Source: Mesorhizobium jarvisii
GTDB lineage: Bacteria > Pseudomonadota > Alphaproteobacteria > Rhizobiales > Rhizobiaceae
Assembly: GCF_003601985.1 (NCBI RefSeq)
Contig: NZ_QZXA01000006.1
Coordinates: 186,001-250,000, forward strand
Length of the DNA: 64,000 bases
Direction of reading: 5' to 3'
Shown here: piece by piece, positions 42,197 to 50,894 of the stretch
Layout: each line of letters begins with the position of its first letter
How positions within the stretch are numbered: the stretch's first letter is position 1
Program-made: the position numbers and the translations under genes
Notes under the pieces: generated by a model
The model's database searches: none
What the model saw: the letters and a program-made list of their open reading frames with translations, nothing else
What the model was told of the DNA's origin: nothing

Positions 42197-43723
42197 CTAA
42201 CGCCCGGCGCTGGCGAGCGCCCGCTTCTCGCGCCGGCGCTGCACCGACGACGGAATATTCATGCCTTCCCGATACTTGGCGACCGTGCGCCGGGCAATAT
42301 CGACGCCGCTCTCCTTGAGCATGTCGACGATCGCGTCATCCGAAAGGACATCGACGGGTTTCTCCTCGTCGATCATCTGCTTGATGCGGTCACGCACCGC
42401 TTCCGAGGAATGCGCGTCGCCGCCGCCCGATGCGGCGATCGAGGCGGTGAAGAAATAGCGCAGTTCGAACACGCCGCGCGGGGTCAGCATGTATTTGTTG
42501 GCGGTGACGCGGCTGACGGTCGATTCGTGCATGCCGATGGCGTCGGCCACCGTGCGCAAATTGAGCGGCTTCAGCTGGCGCACGCCGTGGACCAGGAACG
42601 CATCCTGCTGGCGCACGATTTCCGAGGCCACTTTGAGGATGGTCTTTGCCCGCTGGTCGAGGCTGCGCGTCAGCCAGTTGGCGTTCTGCAGGCATTCGGC
42701 CAGGAAATCCTTTTCCGCCTGGTTCTTCGCATGCGGCGACACCTGGGCGAAATAGATATGGTCGACCAGCACGCGCGGCAGCGTTTCGGCGTTGAGTTCG
42801 ACGGTCCAGCTGCCGTCATTGGCGGCGCGCACCTCGACATCGGCGACGATGGCGTCGCTGGCGCCACCCGAAAACGCCATGCCCGGGCGCGGATCGAGTG
42901 CCCGGATTTCGGCCAGCATGTCGAGCAGATCCTCCTCGTCGACGCCGCAGATCCGCTTCAGCGTCTGGAAATCACGCCGCGCCAAAAGCTCGAGATTGGC
43001 GACCAGAGCCTTCATCGCCGGGTCGAGACGGTCGCGCGCCGCAAGCTGCAGCGAAACACATTCGGCAAGGTCGCGGGCGAACAGGCCGGTCGGTTCGAAA
43101 GTCTGGCACACCGCCAGCACCTTGGCCACGCTCGCCGCATCGGTGCCCAGACGCATGGCGATCTCCTCGAGATCGGCCCTGACATAGCCGGTCTCGTCGA
43201 GGCCATCGGCGAGTTCGCCTGCGATCAGCCGCGCCGCGGGATCGACGAAGGCGAGGGCGATCTGCTCGCCGACATGGTCGCGCAAGGTGATGGCGCTCGC
43301 CGCCATATCGCCGGCGTCGAGCCCCTCGGATGAAGCGCCGCCGCCATTGCCGGAAGCCGATTTCCATTGCGCCGTCAGGTCGGGTCCGAGCCGCTCGCTG
43401 GTGCCGGGATCGTCAGGAAACAGGTTCTCCAGCGACGTATCGAGTTTTTCCGAGATCGCCTCGGCGCTCCACCCAGCCTCGTTCTCGAACCAGTCGCCCT
43501 CGGCGGCCGCTTGCGGCTCGGCCTCGATCTTCTGCATCTGGTCGCTCGCGGCGTCATCCTGCGGCTCGGCGCGCTCCAGAAGCGGGTTGCGCTCGATCTC
43601 CTCGTCGATGAAGTGCTCAAGCTCGACATGGGTGAACTGCAGCAGCCGAATCGACTGCATCAGCTGCGGCGTCATCACCAGCGACTGGGACTGTCTGAGC
43701 TGTAGTTTCGCCGCCAACGCCAT
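42197..43723 (-). CDS. rpoN: RNA polymerase sigma-54 factor
   Basis: A 508-residue alternative sigma factor for nitrogen fixation, nitrogen assimilation and C4-dicarboxylate genes. Region I is at the N-terminus (LQLRQSQSLVMTPQLMQSIR, LLQFTHVELEHFIDEE), region II is acidic (about 55-130), and the C-terminal part ends with the RpoN box ARRTVAKYRE near residue 483. The core-binding and helix-turn-helix parts are complete. It lies between lptB and hpf on the same strand. Its own promoter region holds an inverted repeat. Confidence 0.97.
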   Translation of the reverse strand: MALAAKLQLRQSQSLVMTPQLMQSIRLLQFTHVELEHFIDEEIERNPLLERAEPQDDAASDQMQKIEAEPQAAAEGDWFENEAGWSAEAISEKLDTSLENLFPDDPGTSERLGPDLTAQWKSASGNGGGASSEGLDAGDMAASAITLRDHVGEQIALAFVDPAARLIAGELADGLDETGYVRADLEEIAMRLGTDAASVAKVLAVCQTFEPTGLFARDLAECVSLQLAARDRLDPAMKALVANLELLARRDFQTLKRICGVDEEDLLDMLAEIRALDPRPGMAFSGGASDAIVADVEVRAANDGSWTVELNAETLPRVLVDHIYFAQVSPHAKNQAEKDFLAECLQNANWLTRSLDQRAKTILKVASEIVRQQDAFLVHGVRQLKPLNLRTVADAIGMHESTVSRVTANKYMLTPRGVFELRYFFTASIAASGGGDAHSSEAVRDRIKQMIDEEKPVDVLSDDAIVDMLKESGVDIARRTVAKYREGMNIPSSVQRRREKRALASAGR

Positions 43724-43786
43724 GGTTCGGTTTCAAACGCCTCCTCTACGCGTCCGCGCCTCCCGAAATGAATTCGGCAGCCGGCC

Positions 43787-43836
43787 ATAGAAACTGGCCC
43801 GGCTTTTGCTTGTCAAGGCAAAGCCTAGCAAAAGCC
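43787..43836 (-). promoter_or_regulatory. Inverted repeat and candidate promoter upstream of rpoN
   Basis: GGCTTTTGCT (43801-43810) and AGCAAAAGCC (43827-43836) form a perfect 10-base inverted repeat. On the minus strand TTGACA (43811-43816) lies in its loop, followed after 18 bases by TTCTAT (43787-43792). A regulator binding the dyad would cover the -35 element. Confidence 0.4.
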
Positions 43837-43975
43837 GCTTACCGGAGCGTTATCTCGGAGCAAAATCGCGAAAAATCAGCCCGCGACACGCAAAAAATCG
43901 TGTCAGGAAACAAATTTCACGCCTAAGGCAAATCTCCGGAAACGATGGTCCGCCCGGAATTGCATGAGAAAAAGG

Positions 43976-44794
43976 TCAGAGCGTAAAGCCCTCGCCGAGG
44001 TAAAGCCGCCGCACATCCGGGTTCGCCACCACCTCGTCGGCACGGCCATGGGTCAGCACCTGGCCGGCATGGATGATGTAGGCACGGTCGATCAACCCGA
44101 GCGTCTCGCGCACATTGTGGTCGGTGATGAGGACGCCGATGCCGCGCGCCGTCAAATGGCGCACCAGCTGCTGGATATCGGCGACGGCGATCGGATCGAT
44201 GCCGGCAAAGGGCTCGTCGAGCAGCATGTAGGCCGGGCGTGTCGCCAGCGCGCGTGCGATTTCCAGGCGCCGCCGCTCGCCGCCGGAGAGCGACATGGAT
44301 GGCGCCTTGCGCAGATGGCTGATGTGGAATTCCTCGAGCAGTTCGTCGAGATTGCGCTCGCGCACCTTGCGGTCCTTTTCGACCACTTCGAGCACCGCGC
44401 GGATATTCTGCTCGACGTTGAGGCCTCGGAAGATCGACGCCTCCTGCGGCAGATAGCCGATGCCGAGGCGGGCGCGACGATACATCGGCATCGAGGTGAC
44501 GTCGAAGCCGTCGATCTCGATCGTGCCTTCATCCACCGGCACGAGGCCGGTGACCATGTAGAAACAGGTCGTCTTGCCGGCGCCGTTGGGGCCGAGCAGC
44601 CCGACGGCCTCGCCGGCGCGCACGCCGAGCGTGACCCCGCTGACCACCTTGCGGCCCTTGTAGCTCTTGGTCAGGCCCTTGGCGATCAAGGTTCCCTTGA
44701 ACTTCGCCTTGTCGACGGTGATCGTGGCCGGAGCCGAAACCTTGGCTGCGGCGCGTCCCGGAAGACGCGCCGTCAGCGATGACAGGCTGGCCAT
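43976..44794 (-). CDS. lptB: LPS export ABC transporter ATPase LptB
   Basis: This 272-residue ATPase drives lipopolysaccharide from the inner membrane to the Lpt bridge. Walker [16 protein letters not shown], signature [15 protein letters not shown] and Walker [14 protein letters not shown] are complete; the H-loop is [10 protein letters not shown]. The N-terminus carries about 35 extra residues rich in Ala, Arg and Lys compared with E. coli LptB (241). The ATG shares one base with the lptA stop (TGATG), so translation is coupled. Confidence 0.95.
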   Translation of the reverse strand: MASLSSLTARLPGRAAAKVSAPATITVDKAKFKGTLIAKGLTKSYKGRKVVSGVTLGVRAGEAVGLLGPNGAGKTTCFYMVTGLVPVDEGTIEIDGFDVTSMPMYRRARLGIGYLPQEASIFRGLNVEQNIRAVLEVVEKDRKVRERNLDELLEEFHISHLRKAPSMSLSGGERRRLEIARALATRPAYMLLDEPFAGIDPIAVADIQQLVRHLTARGIGVLITDHNVRETLGLIDRAYIIHAGQVLTHGRADEVVANPDVRRLYLGEGFTL

Positions 44795-45390
44795 CAGGGG
44801 TTCGTCGCTCCCGCCTTTGGCGCATCCGATTTCGGCGGCGTCATCGACATGATGACACGTCCCCCGCAACCGTCGACGTTGGCTAGGCCAGTCTTCATTT
44901 GCACGGTCAGCTTGCAGCCCTTGAGCACGTTGGGGCCTTGCGACAGCACCACTTCCTTGCCGGACAGGACCAGCACCTGCGTCTTCATGTCGAAGGTGCC
45001 ATTGTCGCCCGTCGCAACCTGATCATCCGACTTGATGTAGACCTTGCTGCTGACTTCGAGGTGATCGATGTTGGCGGAGCCGGTCATTGCGGCACCCGCC
45101 GCTTCGGTGCCCTTGGCGGCCGCGTTGGGATCCTTGACATAATAGACCGTCATCTTGCCGGCCTTGAGCAGGGTTGGCCCCTGGACGACGGTGACGTTGC
45201 CGGTGAACACGGCGACGTTCTCGGCCTGCCGCACCTCCAGCTTGTCGCTTTCGATCTGGATTGGCTTGTCGCCGGACAATTTGAGCCCGGACTGGCTGCT
45301 GGCACCCGACTGCGCCAGCGACGGCACAAGGCCCAGCAGAAGCAGCGCCGAAGTTGCGGCCGCAAGCCGTGTCGAACTATTGTGCCACAT
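44794..45390 (-). CDS. lptA: LPS transport periplasmic protein LptA
   Basis: A 198-residue protein with a signal peptide ([20 protein letters not shown], cleaved near AQSG) and an OstA-type beta-jellyroll (about 35-175: [57 protein letters not shown]). It forms the periplasmic bridge for lipopolysaccharide. The mature protein has cysteines in LKGCKLTV and DGCGGRV. It overlaps lptC by 14 bases and lptB by one. Confidence 0.93.
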   Translation of the reverse strand: MWHNSSTRLAAATSALLLLGLVPSLAQSGASSQSGLKLSGDKPIQIESDKLEVRQAENVAVFTGNVTVVQGPTLLKAGKMTVYYVKDPNAAAKGTEAAGAAMTGSANIDHLEVSSKVYIKSDDQVATGDNGTFDMKTQVLVLSGKEVVLSQGPNVLKGCKLTVQMKTGLANVDGCGGRVIMSMTPPKSDAPKAGATNP

Positions 45391-46090
45391 TCGATTCTTC
45401 GCCCTTTGCCTCAGCCGCCTTCACGCTGGCGGGGTCGATGTTGACGCGCACCCTCTTCTCGAACACCAGGATCTTGCCATTGTCCTGGACCGACAGGGAA
45501 TCCGCTGTGATCTGCGACCCGCCACTGCTGACGTCGACGGGGTCGTCCGTCTTCATAGTGCCTTTGCCCATGTCGAGGAAGACCGATTTGAACTTGGCTT
45601 GCATGCCGTCTGTCGTGGTGATCATGACGTCGCTGGTCATTTTCATCGTATTGCCGTCGCGATCGTAGATACCGTGCGAGGCTTTGATGGCAGCGACATT
45701 GTCCGGCCCGACCGGCACCTTGGCGTCTATGCCTTCGAGCTCGATGATGCCTTGCGTATTGACATCCTGGATCGCCCGCAGGGCTGTCATCGAATAGGGC
45801 TGCTTCTGCTTGGTGAAACCGTTGAGCTTGGGATTGGCCATCACCAGCTTGCCATTGGAAAAGGCCGCACCTTCCGACTGCACCGCGACCGAGACGGGGG
45901 CGGCCAGATAGGAATAGATCGGGAAGGCGACGGCGATCAGCGCCGCGGCCAGGGGCACGGCAAATTTGAGCACGCGCACGCGGCGCGAATGACGCTGGGC
46001 GCGGTCGAACGCGTCGCCCCGCGTCCAGCCATCCGCCGGGGGAGCCAACGCCGTCTCGGGGCTGGTCGATTCATTCGATCGCGCTAACAT
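45377..46090 (-). CDS. lptC: LPS export membrane protein LptC
   Basis: This 237-residue protein has an N-terminal cytoplasmic stretch of about 45 residues, one membrane helix (VLKFAVPLAAALIAVAFPIY) and a periplasmic beta-rich domain with NPKLNGFTKQKQPYSMTALR, the LptC hallmark (PF06835). It links the LptBFG complex to LptA. It is longer than E. coli LptC (191), usual for rhizobia. It is the first gene of the lptC-lptA-lptB unit, which probably continues towards rpoN. Confidence 0.93.
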   Translation of the reverse strand: MLARSNESTSPETALAPPADGWTRGDAFDRAQRHSRRVRVLKFAVPLAAALIAVAFPIYSYLAAPVSVAVQSEGAAFSNGKLVMANPKLNGFTKQKQPYSMTALRAIQDVNTQGIIELEGIDAKVPVGPDNVAAIKASHGIYDRDGNTMKMTSDVMITTTDGMQAKFKSVFLDMGKGTMKTDDPVDVSSGGSQITADSLSVQDNGKILVFEKRVRVNIDPASVKAAEAKGEESNVAQ

Positions 46091-46448
46091 GACTGCTTTC
46101 TTCTAGACCCTGCCCGCCAAGGAACACCGCCTATAGGTGGGGGGCCGGCACTCTCAAGCAAGCACAAGCCCACGAAAACCGCAAAAATGTGACAACTGTA
46201 GTTGTACAAACGAAAACGAGGTCGGCACAACAGCCGGTACTTCATAGCAGAAATGGGCGCGCCTGCGCCTTTTTTCATCACCGCTGCTCCTCCCCTTTAC
46301 CTCGCGCCCCTTGCACAGGCCAGTCACAAAAAGGACAGTGTTGGAGTCACCGCGGGCGGATTGCCGCGCCATAGGCAAGACGGAACTGCTTCCCGATGAA
46401 GACATCATGGTCTAAAAGCGTCTCTTCCCGCCGACTGTGAGGCTGACC
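46091..46448. other. 358-base intergenic region with a terminator-like hairpin and a palindrome
   Basis: The gap separates the divergent lptC and sppA genes. On the plus strand, GGCGC (46256-46260) and GCGCC (46265-46269) pair around GCCT and run into six T (46270-46275), a terminator with no gene ahead of it. A perfect palindrome ACAACT-GT-AGTTGT lies at 46192-46205 and CGGC-ACAACA-GCCG at 46223-46236. Together they suggest a small plus-strand RNA of about 80 bases ending at 46275. Confidence 0.35.
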
Positions 46449-47405
46449 ATGGCATTGAGAGCCGACGACCTGATCGACCGCCGCCGTTTGCGGCGCAAGC
46501 TGACATTCTGGCGTGTTGCGGCCATCGGCATCGTCGCCCTCGGAGTGATCGCGCTGTCGGCCTGGTTCTATCGCGACGATCTCGGCGGCTCGGCTGTCGA
46601 CCATATCGCCAAGGTCAGGATCGAAGGCACGATCACCGAGGACGAGGAACTGATCAAGCGTCTGGAAGACATCCGCAAGTCGTCGAAGGTGAAGGGCGTG
46701 ATCCTGGCGATCGATTCACCCGGCGGCACCACCGTCGGCGGTGAATCGATCTACGAGGAAGTGCGCAAGGTGGCAGCCGACAAGCCGGTTGTGGCCGAAG
46801 TCGGCACGCTCGCCGCATCGGCGGGCTATATGATCGCAAGCGCGGCCGACCACATTGTCGCCCGCAAGACCTCGATCGTCGGTTCGATCGGCGTGCTGAT
46901 CCAGTATCCCGACGTCAGCGGCCTGATGGACAAGCTCGGCATCAAGCTGGAGGAAGTGAAATCCTCGCCGCTCAAGGCTTCGCCCTCTCCTTTCAAGCCG
47001 ACCAATGACGACGAGCGCGCCATGGTCCGCAAGCTCATCCTCGACAGCTACGACTGGTTTGTCGGCATCGTCGCCGAACGCCGCAAGATGACCCACGAAC
47101 AGGCGCTGGCGCTTGCCGACGGATCGATCTTCACCGGCCGCCAGGGTGTCGCCAACGGGCTGATCGACGCCGTCGGCGGCGAAACCGAGGCGATCGACTG
47201 GCTGGCGACCAAGGGCGTTGACGCCAAGCTCAAGGTGGTCGAATGGAAGGACACGGAGCGGCGCGGCAGCTTCCTGTGGTCAAAAGCCATGGTGAAAACG
47301 CTCGGCAGCGCACTCGGCCTGCCGGACTACAGCAGTGATGTCATCCACGAACTTGGCGCCGACCGCTTGTTTCTTGACGGCCTCGTTTCTGTCTGGCACC
47401 CTTGA
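46449..47405 (+). CDS. sppA: Signal peptide peptidase SppA, short S49 type
   Basis: A 318-residue membrane-anchored serine protease. One N-terminal helix (VAAIGIVALGVIALSAWFY) is followed by the S49 fold: VILAIDSPGGTTVGGESIYE (oxyanion region, about residue 92), the nucleophile in GTLAASAGYMIASAAD (about 127) and VGSIGVLIQYPDVSGLM. It cleaves leftover signal peptides. The ATG at 46449 was chosen; a GTG at 46437 is in frame. ihfB follows 80 bases later, the common alphaproteobacterial order. Confidence 0.92.
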   Translation: MALRADDLIDRRRLRRKLTFWRVAAIGIVALGVIALSAWFYRDDLGGSAVDHIAKVRIEGTITEDEELIKRLEDIRKSSKVKGVILAIDSPGGTTVGGESIYEEVRKVAADKPVVAEVGTLAASAGYMIASAADHIVARKTSIVGSIGVLIQYPDVSGLMDKLGIKLEEVKSSPLKASPSPFKPTNDDERAMVRKLILDSYDWFVGIVAERRKMTHEQALALADGSIFTGRQGVANGLIDAVGGETEAIDWLATKGVDAKLKVVEWKDTERRGSFLWSKAMVKTLGSALGLPDYSSDVIHELGADRLFLDGLVSVWHP

Positions 47406-47485
47406 GCGCCGTTTGGAACAGCTGAAAAAGCCAATAAAATCATCCTCATAATTTTGACCGAACTGCTTTCACGGGGACCCGTCTG

Positions 47486-47770
47486 ATGATCAAGTCCGAA
47501 CTTGTGCAGATTATTGCCACGCGCAATCCGCATCTTTTCCTGCGCGACGTCGAAAACATCGTCGGCGCGATCTTCGACGAGATCACCGACGCTCTCGCTG
47601 AAGGCAACCGGGTCGAGTTGCGCGGATTCGGTGCCTTTTCGGTGAAAAACCGCCCCGCCCGCACCGGCCGCAACCCGCGCACAGGCGAATCCGTCGAGGT
47701 CGAGGAGAAGTGGGTGCCGTTCTTCAAGACCGGCAAGGAACTGCGCGAAAGGCTGAACGGCGGCAAGTAG
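47486..47770 (+). CDS. ihfB: Integration host factor subunit beta
   Basis: This 94-residue DNA-bending protein pairs with IhfA. Marks are [20 protein letters not shown], the beta-arm region with [30 protein letters not shown], and the C-terminal [18 protein letters not shown] assists sigma-54 activation, among other roles. Placement after sppA and before a LapA-domain gene is conserved in rhizobia. Confidence 0.96.
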   Translation: MIKSELVQIIATRNPHLFLRDVENIVGAIFDEITDALAEGNRVELRGFGAFSVKNRPARTGRNPRTGESVEVEEKWVPFFKTGKELRERLNGGK

Positions 47771-47806
47771 GCGCGGCTACAGCGCCAGCTGCCGACGGAA
47801 AACACA

Positions 47807-48163
47807 ATGCTCAATCGTTTCATGCTCATCGTGGTCTTCGTGCCCCTGGCGATCATTCTGATCGCGCTGGCCGTCGCCAACCGCGAACTCGTCGCCTTCA
47901 CGCTGGACCCGTTCAATCCCGGCAATCCGAAGCTGACGCTCACCTTGCCGCTGTTCATTTTCCTGTTCCTGGCGCTTGCCATCGGCATGATCGTCGGCAG
48001 CCTGGCGACCTGGGTCAAGCAGGGCCGCTACCGCAAACTGGCGCGCCAGCGCGGCGTCGAGGCGGAAAACCTGCGCCAGGCGGTCAGCCGCGCGCCATCA
48101 GTGCCGCAAGGATCAACCCAGGGATCGGCCCAAGGATCGGCATTGCCAAAGCCGACCAATTAA
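47807..48163 (+). CDS. LapA-domain (DUF1049) membrane protein
   Basis: A 118-residue protein with two membrane helices (FMLIVVFVPLAIILIALAVA and LPLFIFLFLALAIGMIVGSL), the LapA/YciS pattern, then a basic cytoplasmic tail (WVKQGRYRKLARQRGVEAEN). The E. coli relative works with YciM in regulating lipopolysaccharide synthesis; whether that applies here is unknown. It ends in a Ser/Gln/Gly-rich repeat (GSTQGSAQGSA). It begins 36 bases after ihfB. Confidence 0.88.
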   Translation: MLNRFMLIVVFVPLAIILIALAVANRELVAFTLDPFNPGNPKLTLTLPLFIFLFLALAIGMIVGSLATWVKQGRYRKLARQRGVEAENLRQAVSRAPSVPQGSTQGSAQGSALPKPTN

Positions 48164-48200
48164 GCCGTCCCCCGGTGCCTTTCGTTCCACGGAGCCTTTC

Positions 48201-49166
48201 ATGCTGACCATTTCGGCCGCCGAGGTCGATCATGCACTGACCTTTCCTGGACTGGTCGAGACCTTGCGCACGGCATTCCGCGAGGGTGCGGTGCAGCCGG
48301 TCAGGCATCATCACGCGGTCGAACGACCCGATGGTGCGGCCTCGACCTTGCTGCTGATGCCGGCATGGACCGATTTCAACGCCGCCGGCACGTCTTCCGG
48401 TGGCCATATCGGCGTCAAGATCGTCACCGTCTCGCCCGACAACAACGCCATCGGCAAGCCCGCCGTAATGGGGCTCTATCTGCTGCTCGATGGCGCAACC
48501 GGCGAACCGGAAGCCCTGATCGACGGCCAGCGGCTGACGCAGTGGCGCACCGCCTGCGCCTCGGCACTGGCGGCGTCCTACCTTGCCCGCGATGACGCCT
48601 CGCGGCTGCTTGTGGTCGGCGCGGGCGCCCTGTCGCCGTTCCTGGCCAAGGCGCATTCGGCCGTGCGGCCGATCAAAACCATCCGCATCTGGAACCGCAC
48701 CCCGGCAAACGCCGAGAAGGTCGCGGCCGATTTGCGCGCCGACGGCTTTGCGGCCAGTGCCGCGACCGACTTCGATGCCGAACTTGGCGAGGCCGATATC
48801 GTTTCCTCGGCGACGATCACCACCACGCCGCTGATCAAGGGCGCTCTGTTGCGGCCAGGCACCCATGTCGACCTGGTCGGCGGCTTCACCCCGACGATGC
48901 GTGAAAGTGATGACGATGCCATCGCCCGCGCCCGCGTCTATGTCGACACCCGCTCCGGCGCCACCAAGGAAGCCGGCGACATCGTCCAGCCGCTGGCCTC
49001 CGGCGTGCTGAAGCCGGACGCCATCGTCGCCGATTTGCACGAACTGGCGCGCGGCCAGGGCGAAGGTCGCCGAAGCGCTGATGAGATCACGCTGTTCAAG
49101 TCGGTCGGCGCGGCACTCGAGGACCTCGCCGCCGGCATTGCCGTTTATAACGCGCTGAAGGCCTAG
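48201..49166 (+). CDS. Ornithine cyclodeaminase/mu-crystallin family enzyme
   Basis: This 321-residue NAD(P)-dependent protein has the family start ([20 protein letters not shown], with HHAVERPDG), the substrate Lys region [15 protein letters not shown] (about 70), and the Rossmann loop [20 protein letters not shown] (about 135). Members convert ornithine to proline or reduce cyclic imino acids (piperideine or pyrroline carboxylate). Which one applies cannot be judged from sequence alone. Its stop overlaps by four bases the stop of the convergent EVE gene. Confidence 0.9.
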   Translation: MLTISAAEVDHALTFPGLVETLRTAFREGAVQPVRHHHAVERPDGAASTLLLMPAWTDFNAAGTSSGGHIGVKIVTVSPDNNAIGKPAVMGLYLLLDGATGEPEALIDGQRLTQWRTACASALAASYLARDDASRLLVVGAGALSPFLAKAHSAVRPIKTIRIWNRTPANAEKVAADLRADGFAASAATDFDAELGEADIVSSATITTTPLIKGALLRPGTHVDLVGGFTPTMRESDDDAIARARVYVDTRSGATKEAGDIVQPLASGVLKPDAIVADLHELARGQGEGRRSADEITLFKSVGAALEDLAAGIAVYNALKA

Positions 49167-49600
49167 CTCACTGCGCCCTGCGTTTCGGCACCCATTGCCT
49201 CCCCGATCAGACGAAAATCGTGATCGGTGATTTCGAACAGGCCGAAGCGCAGCTGATATCCCCAATTCGACTTGCCGGCGGTGAAGTCCAGCCGTTCGAG
49301 CAACGGCTTGATCGGCGCTTCTTCAGCCGTCGCCCATTCGACATCGCGCCGGAACGGCGTGAAGCCGCCGCCCATTTCGCCTTGATAGGGTTCGCCGTCC
49401 CGCACCGTGCCGATTGCCGTGAACGCCTGCAGGCCGTCTTTTTCGCGCAAGATTGTGGTCGGCGAATAGTAGACGATGCCGTCGCCGGGTTTGACGCGAC
49501 GCAGCGGCGCCGCCTTGCCGTGGTTGACCTGCATGAAACCGTCCTTGCGGCCGCGCCGGACATGTTCGGCCGACGCCACGGCGATCCAATAGGCGCTCAT
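49163..49600 (-). CDS. EVE domain protein (UPF0310)
   Basis: A 145-residue one-domain protein: [20 protein letters not shown] at the start, [20 protein letters not shown], the central YYSPTT motif and [20 protein letters not shown] near the end. EVE domains are PUA/YTH-like folds thought to read modified bases in DNA or RNA. It overlaps the upstream VOC gene by four bases, so the two are coupled. No defence or restriction genes adjoin. Confidence 0.9.
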   Translation of the reverse strand: MSAYWIAVASAEHVRRGRKDGFMQVNHGKAAPLRRVKPGDGIVYYSPTTILREKDGLQAFTAIGTVRDGEPYQGEMGGGFTPFRRDVEWATAEEAPIKPLLERLDFTAGKSNWGYQLRFGLFEITDHDFRLIGEAMGAETQGAVS

Positions 49601-49992
49601 TTTTGTTCTCCATCGGCCTGTTGTCCGTCGGACAGCCAGTAGACGCGCAGGCGGTGGTTGTCGGGATCGAGCGCAACGAAAGTGCGGCCGAAATCCAGGT
49701 CGGTCGGCGTCTGCAGGATCTTCAAACCGCGCCTTGACCAGTCGGCATGGGTAGCGTCGACCGCGTCCGGCGTCTCCAGCGCAAACACGATCTCGCCGCC
49801 GCCACCGGACGCAGCCGCCGCCGGCTCGACCGTATGGCGCGACCAGAGGCCGAGCTTGAAGCCGTTGTCGAGCACGAACAGCACGAAGGTCGGCGCGCTT
49901 TCGACCGGCTCGCGACCCAGCAGCGCGCTGTAGAAGGCGCCGCTCTTGAGCGGCTGGTCGACATAGAGGATGACGAAATTCGGGGTGGCCAT
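49597..49992 (-). CDS. VOC family protein (glyoxalase/bleomycin-resistance fold)
   Basis: A 131-residue protein with two beta-alpha-beta-beta-beta modules: [20 protein letters not shown] with LLGREPVE at the start, [20 protein letters not shown], and [20 protein letters not shown] at the end. Relatives in the PhnB/glyoxalase branch have unknown substrates. It is the first gene of a pair with the EVE gene (four-base overlap). A near-perfect inverted repeat and a WYL regulator gene lie directly upstream. Confidence 0.88.
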   Translation of the reverse strand: MATPNFVILYVDQPLKSGAFYSALLGREPVESAPTFVLFVLDNGFKLGLWSRHTVEPAAAASGGGGEIVFALETPDAVDATHADWSRRGLKILQTPTDLDFGRTFVALDPDNHRLRVYWLSDGQQADGEQK

Positions 49993-50040
49993 ATCTGTTC
50001 TCCAAGCTGTTTCGACGTTTCGACTTGGCTGATATAGAAT

Positions 50041-50069
50041 AGGCTACTGTCAGATTTTGGCAGTAGCCT
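50041..50069. promoter_or_regulatory. Inverted repeat between the WYL regulator and VOC-EVE genes
   Basis: AGGCTACTGTCA (50041-50052) and TGGCAGTAGCCT (50058-50069) are inverted with one mismatch around five bases. The right arm abuts the stop of the WYL gene. It can be the operator or activator site of the VOC-EVE pair, or a terminator of the regulator gene; no proper T run follows. Confidence 0.5.
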
Positions 50070-50759
50070 TCATGGGCCGCGTGGCTTGTCGAGCGTCGCC
50101 CGCCACTCCTTGAGCAGCGCCTGGCGGCGACGCGGATAGCGCGCATCGATGGCGTCGAGGCCGGATATGCGATCGGTGCGAAAATGCCGGAAATCCTGCC
50201 GCATCTCGCACCACGCCACCACCACCCGCACCTTGTCGAAGAAGCCGAGCGCGAACGGCCAGACCACACGTTGCGAAGCAGCACCCCCGGCATCGCGATA
50301 AAGAAAGCCGAGTTTGCGCTCGTTGCGGATGGCTTGCCGCACGACGCCGAGGTCTATGCCTTCAATCGCCGTCATCGGCGGCCCGACCAGCAGGGTCGAG
50401 GCATCGAGATCCTCGCGCAGATCGTCCGGCAGCACGGCCGCGATCTTGGCAAGCGCATTGGCGGCAGCGACTGAGAGACGCTGGTCCGGCTGCTTGGCAA
50501 CCCAGCGCGAACCGAGCACAATGGCTTCGATCTCCTCGTCGGTGAACATCAGCGGCGGCAGCATGAAGCCGGGTTTCAGCACATAGCCCAGCCCTGCCTC
50601 GCCCTCGATCGGCGCGCCCTGCCCCTGCAGCGTGGCAATGTCGCGGTAGAGCGTGCGGATCGAGACCCCGAGCTCATCGGCCAGCACCCGTCCGCTCACC
50701 GGCCGGCGGTGCCTGCGCAGGCACTGTATGAGGTCGAGCAGGCGTTCGGAGCGGGACAT
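50070..50759 (-). CDS. YafY-type transcriptional regulator with WYL domain
   Basis: This 229-residue protein has an N-terminal HTH_11 domain ([20 protein letters not shown], then [20 protein letters not shown]) and a WYL domain (about 130-220) with [20 protein letters not shown] and [20 protein letters not shown]. Such regulators often respond to nucleotide-type ligands. It lies upstream of the VOC-EVE pair on the same strand with 77 bases between, and probably controls that pair. I chose the ATG at 50759. Confidence 0.9.
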   Translation of the reverse strand: MSRSERLLDLIQCLRRHRRPVSGRVLADELGVSIRTLYRDIATLQGQGAPIEGEAGLGYVLKPGFMLPPLMFTDEEIEAIVLGSRWVAKQPDQRLSVAAANALAKIAAVLPDDLREDLDASTLLVGPPMTAIEGIDLGVVRQAIRNERKLGFLYRDAGGAASQRVVWPFALGFFDKVRVVVAWCEMRQDFRHFRTDRISGLDAIDARYPRRRQALLKEWRATLDKPRGP

Positions 50760-50894
50760 GCGGCAGATTTGCCTGTTTCTTTGACATTGGTCCATCGCTG
50801 GCCGACATGAACAGCAGCGGTGGCTGTGGCAGACTTGGTTGCACCGCCGCTGTCCTCATGCCAAAAGCGGCACGCCGCTCGGAGATGCTCCCGC

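Noticed and set aside
47393..47410. TGGCACCCTTGAGC at the sppA end as a sigma-54 promoter for ihfB
   Set aside because: It lacks the GC dinucleotide at the right spacing (TGGCAC-N5-TTGC) and lies inside the coding sequence.
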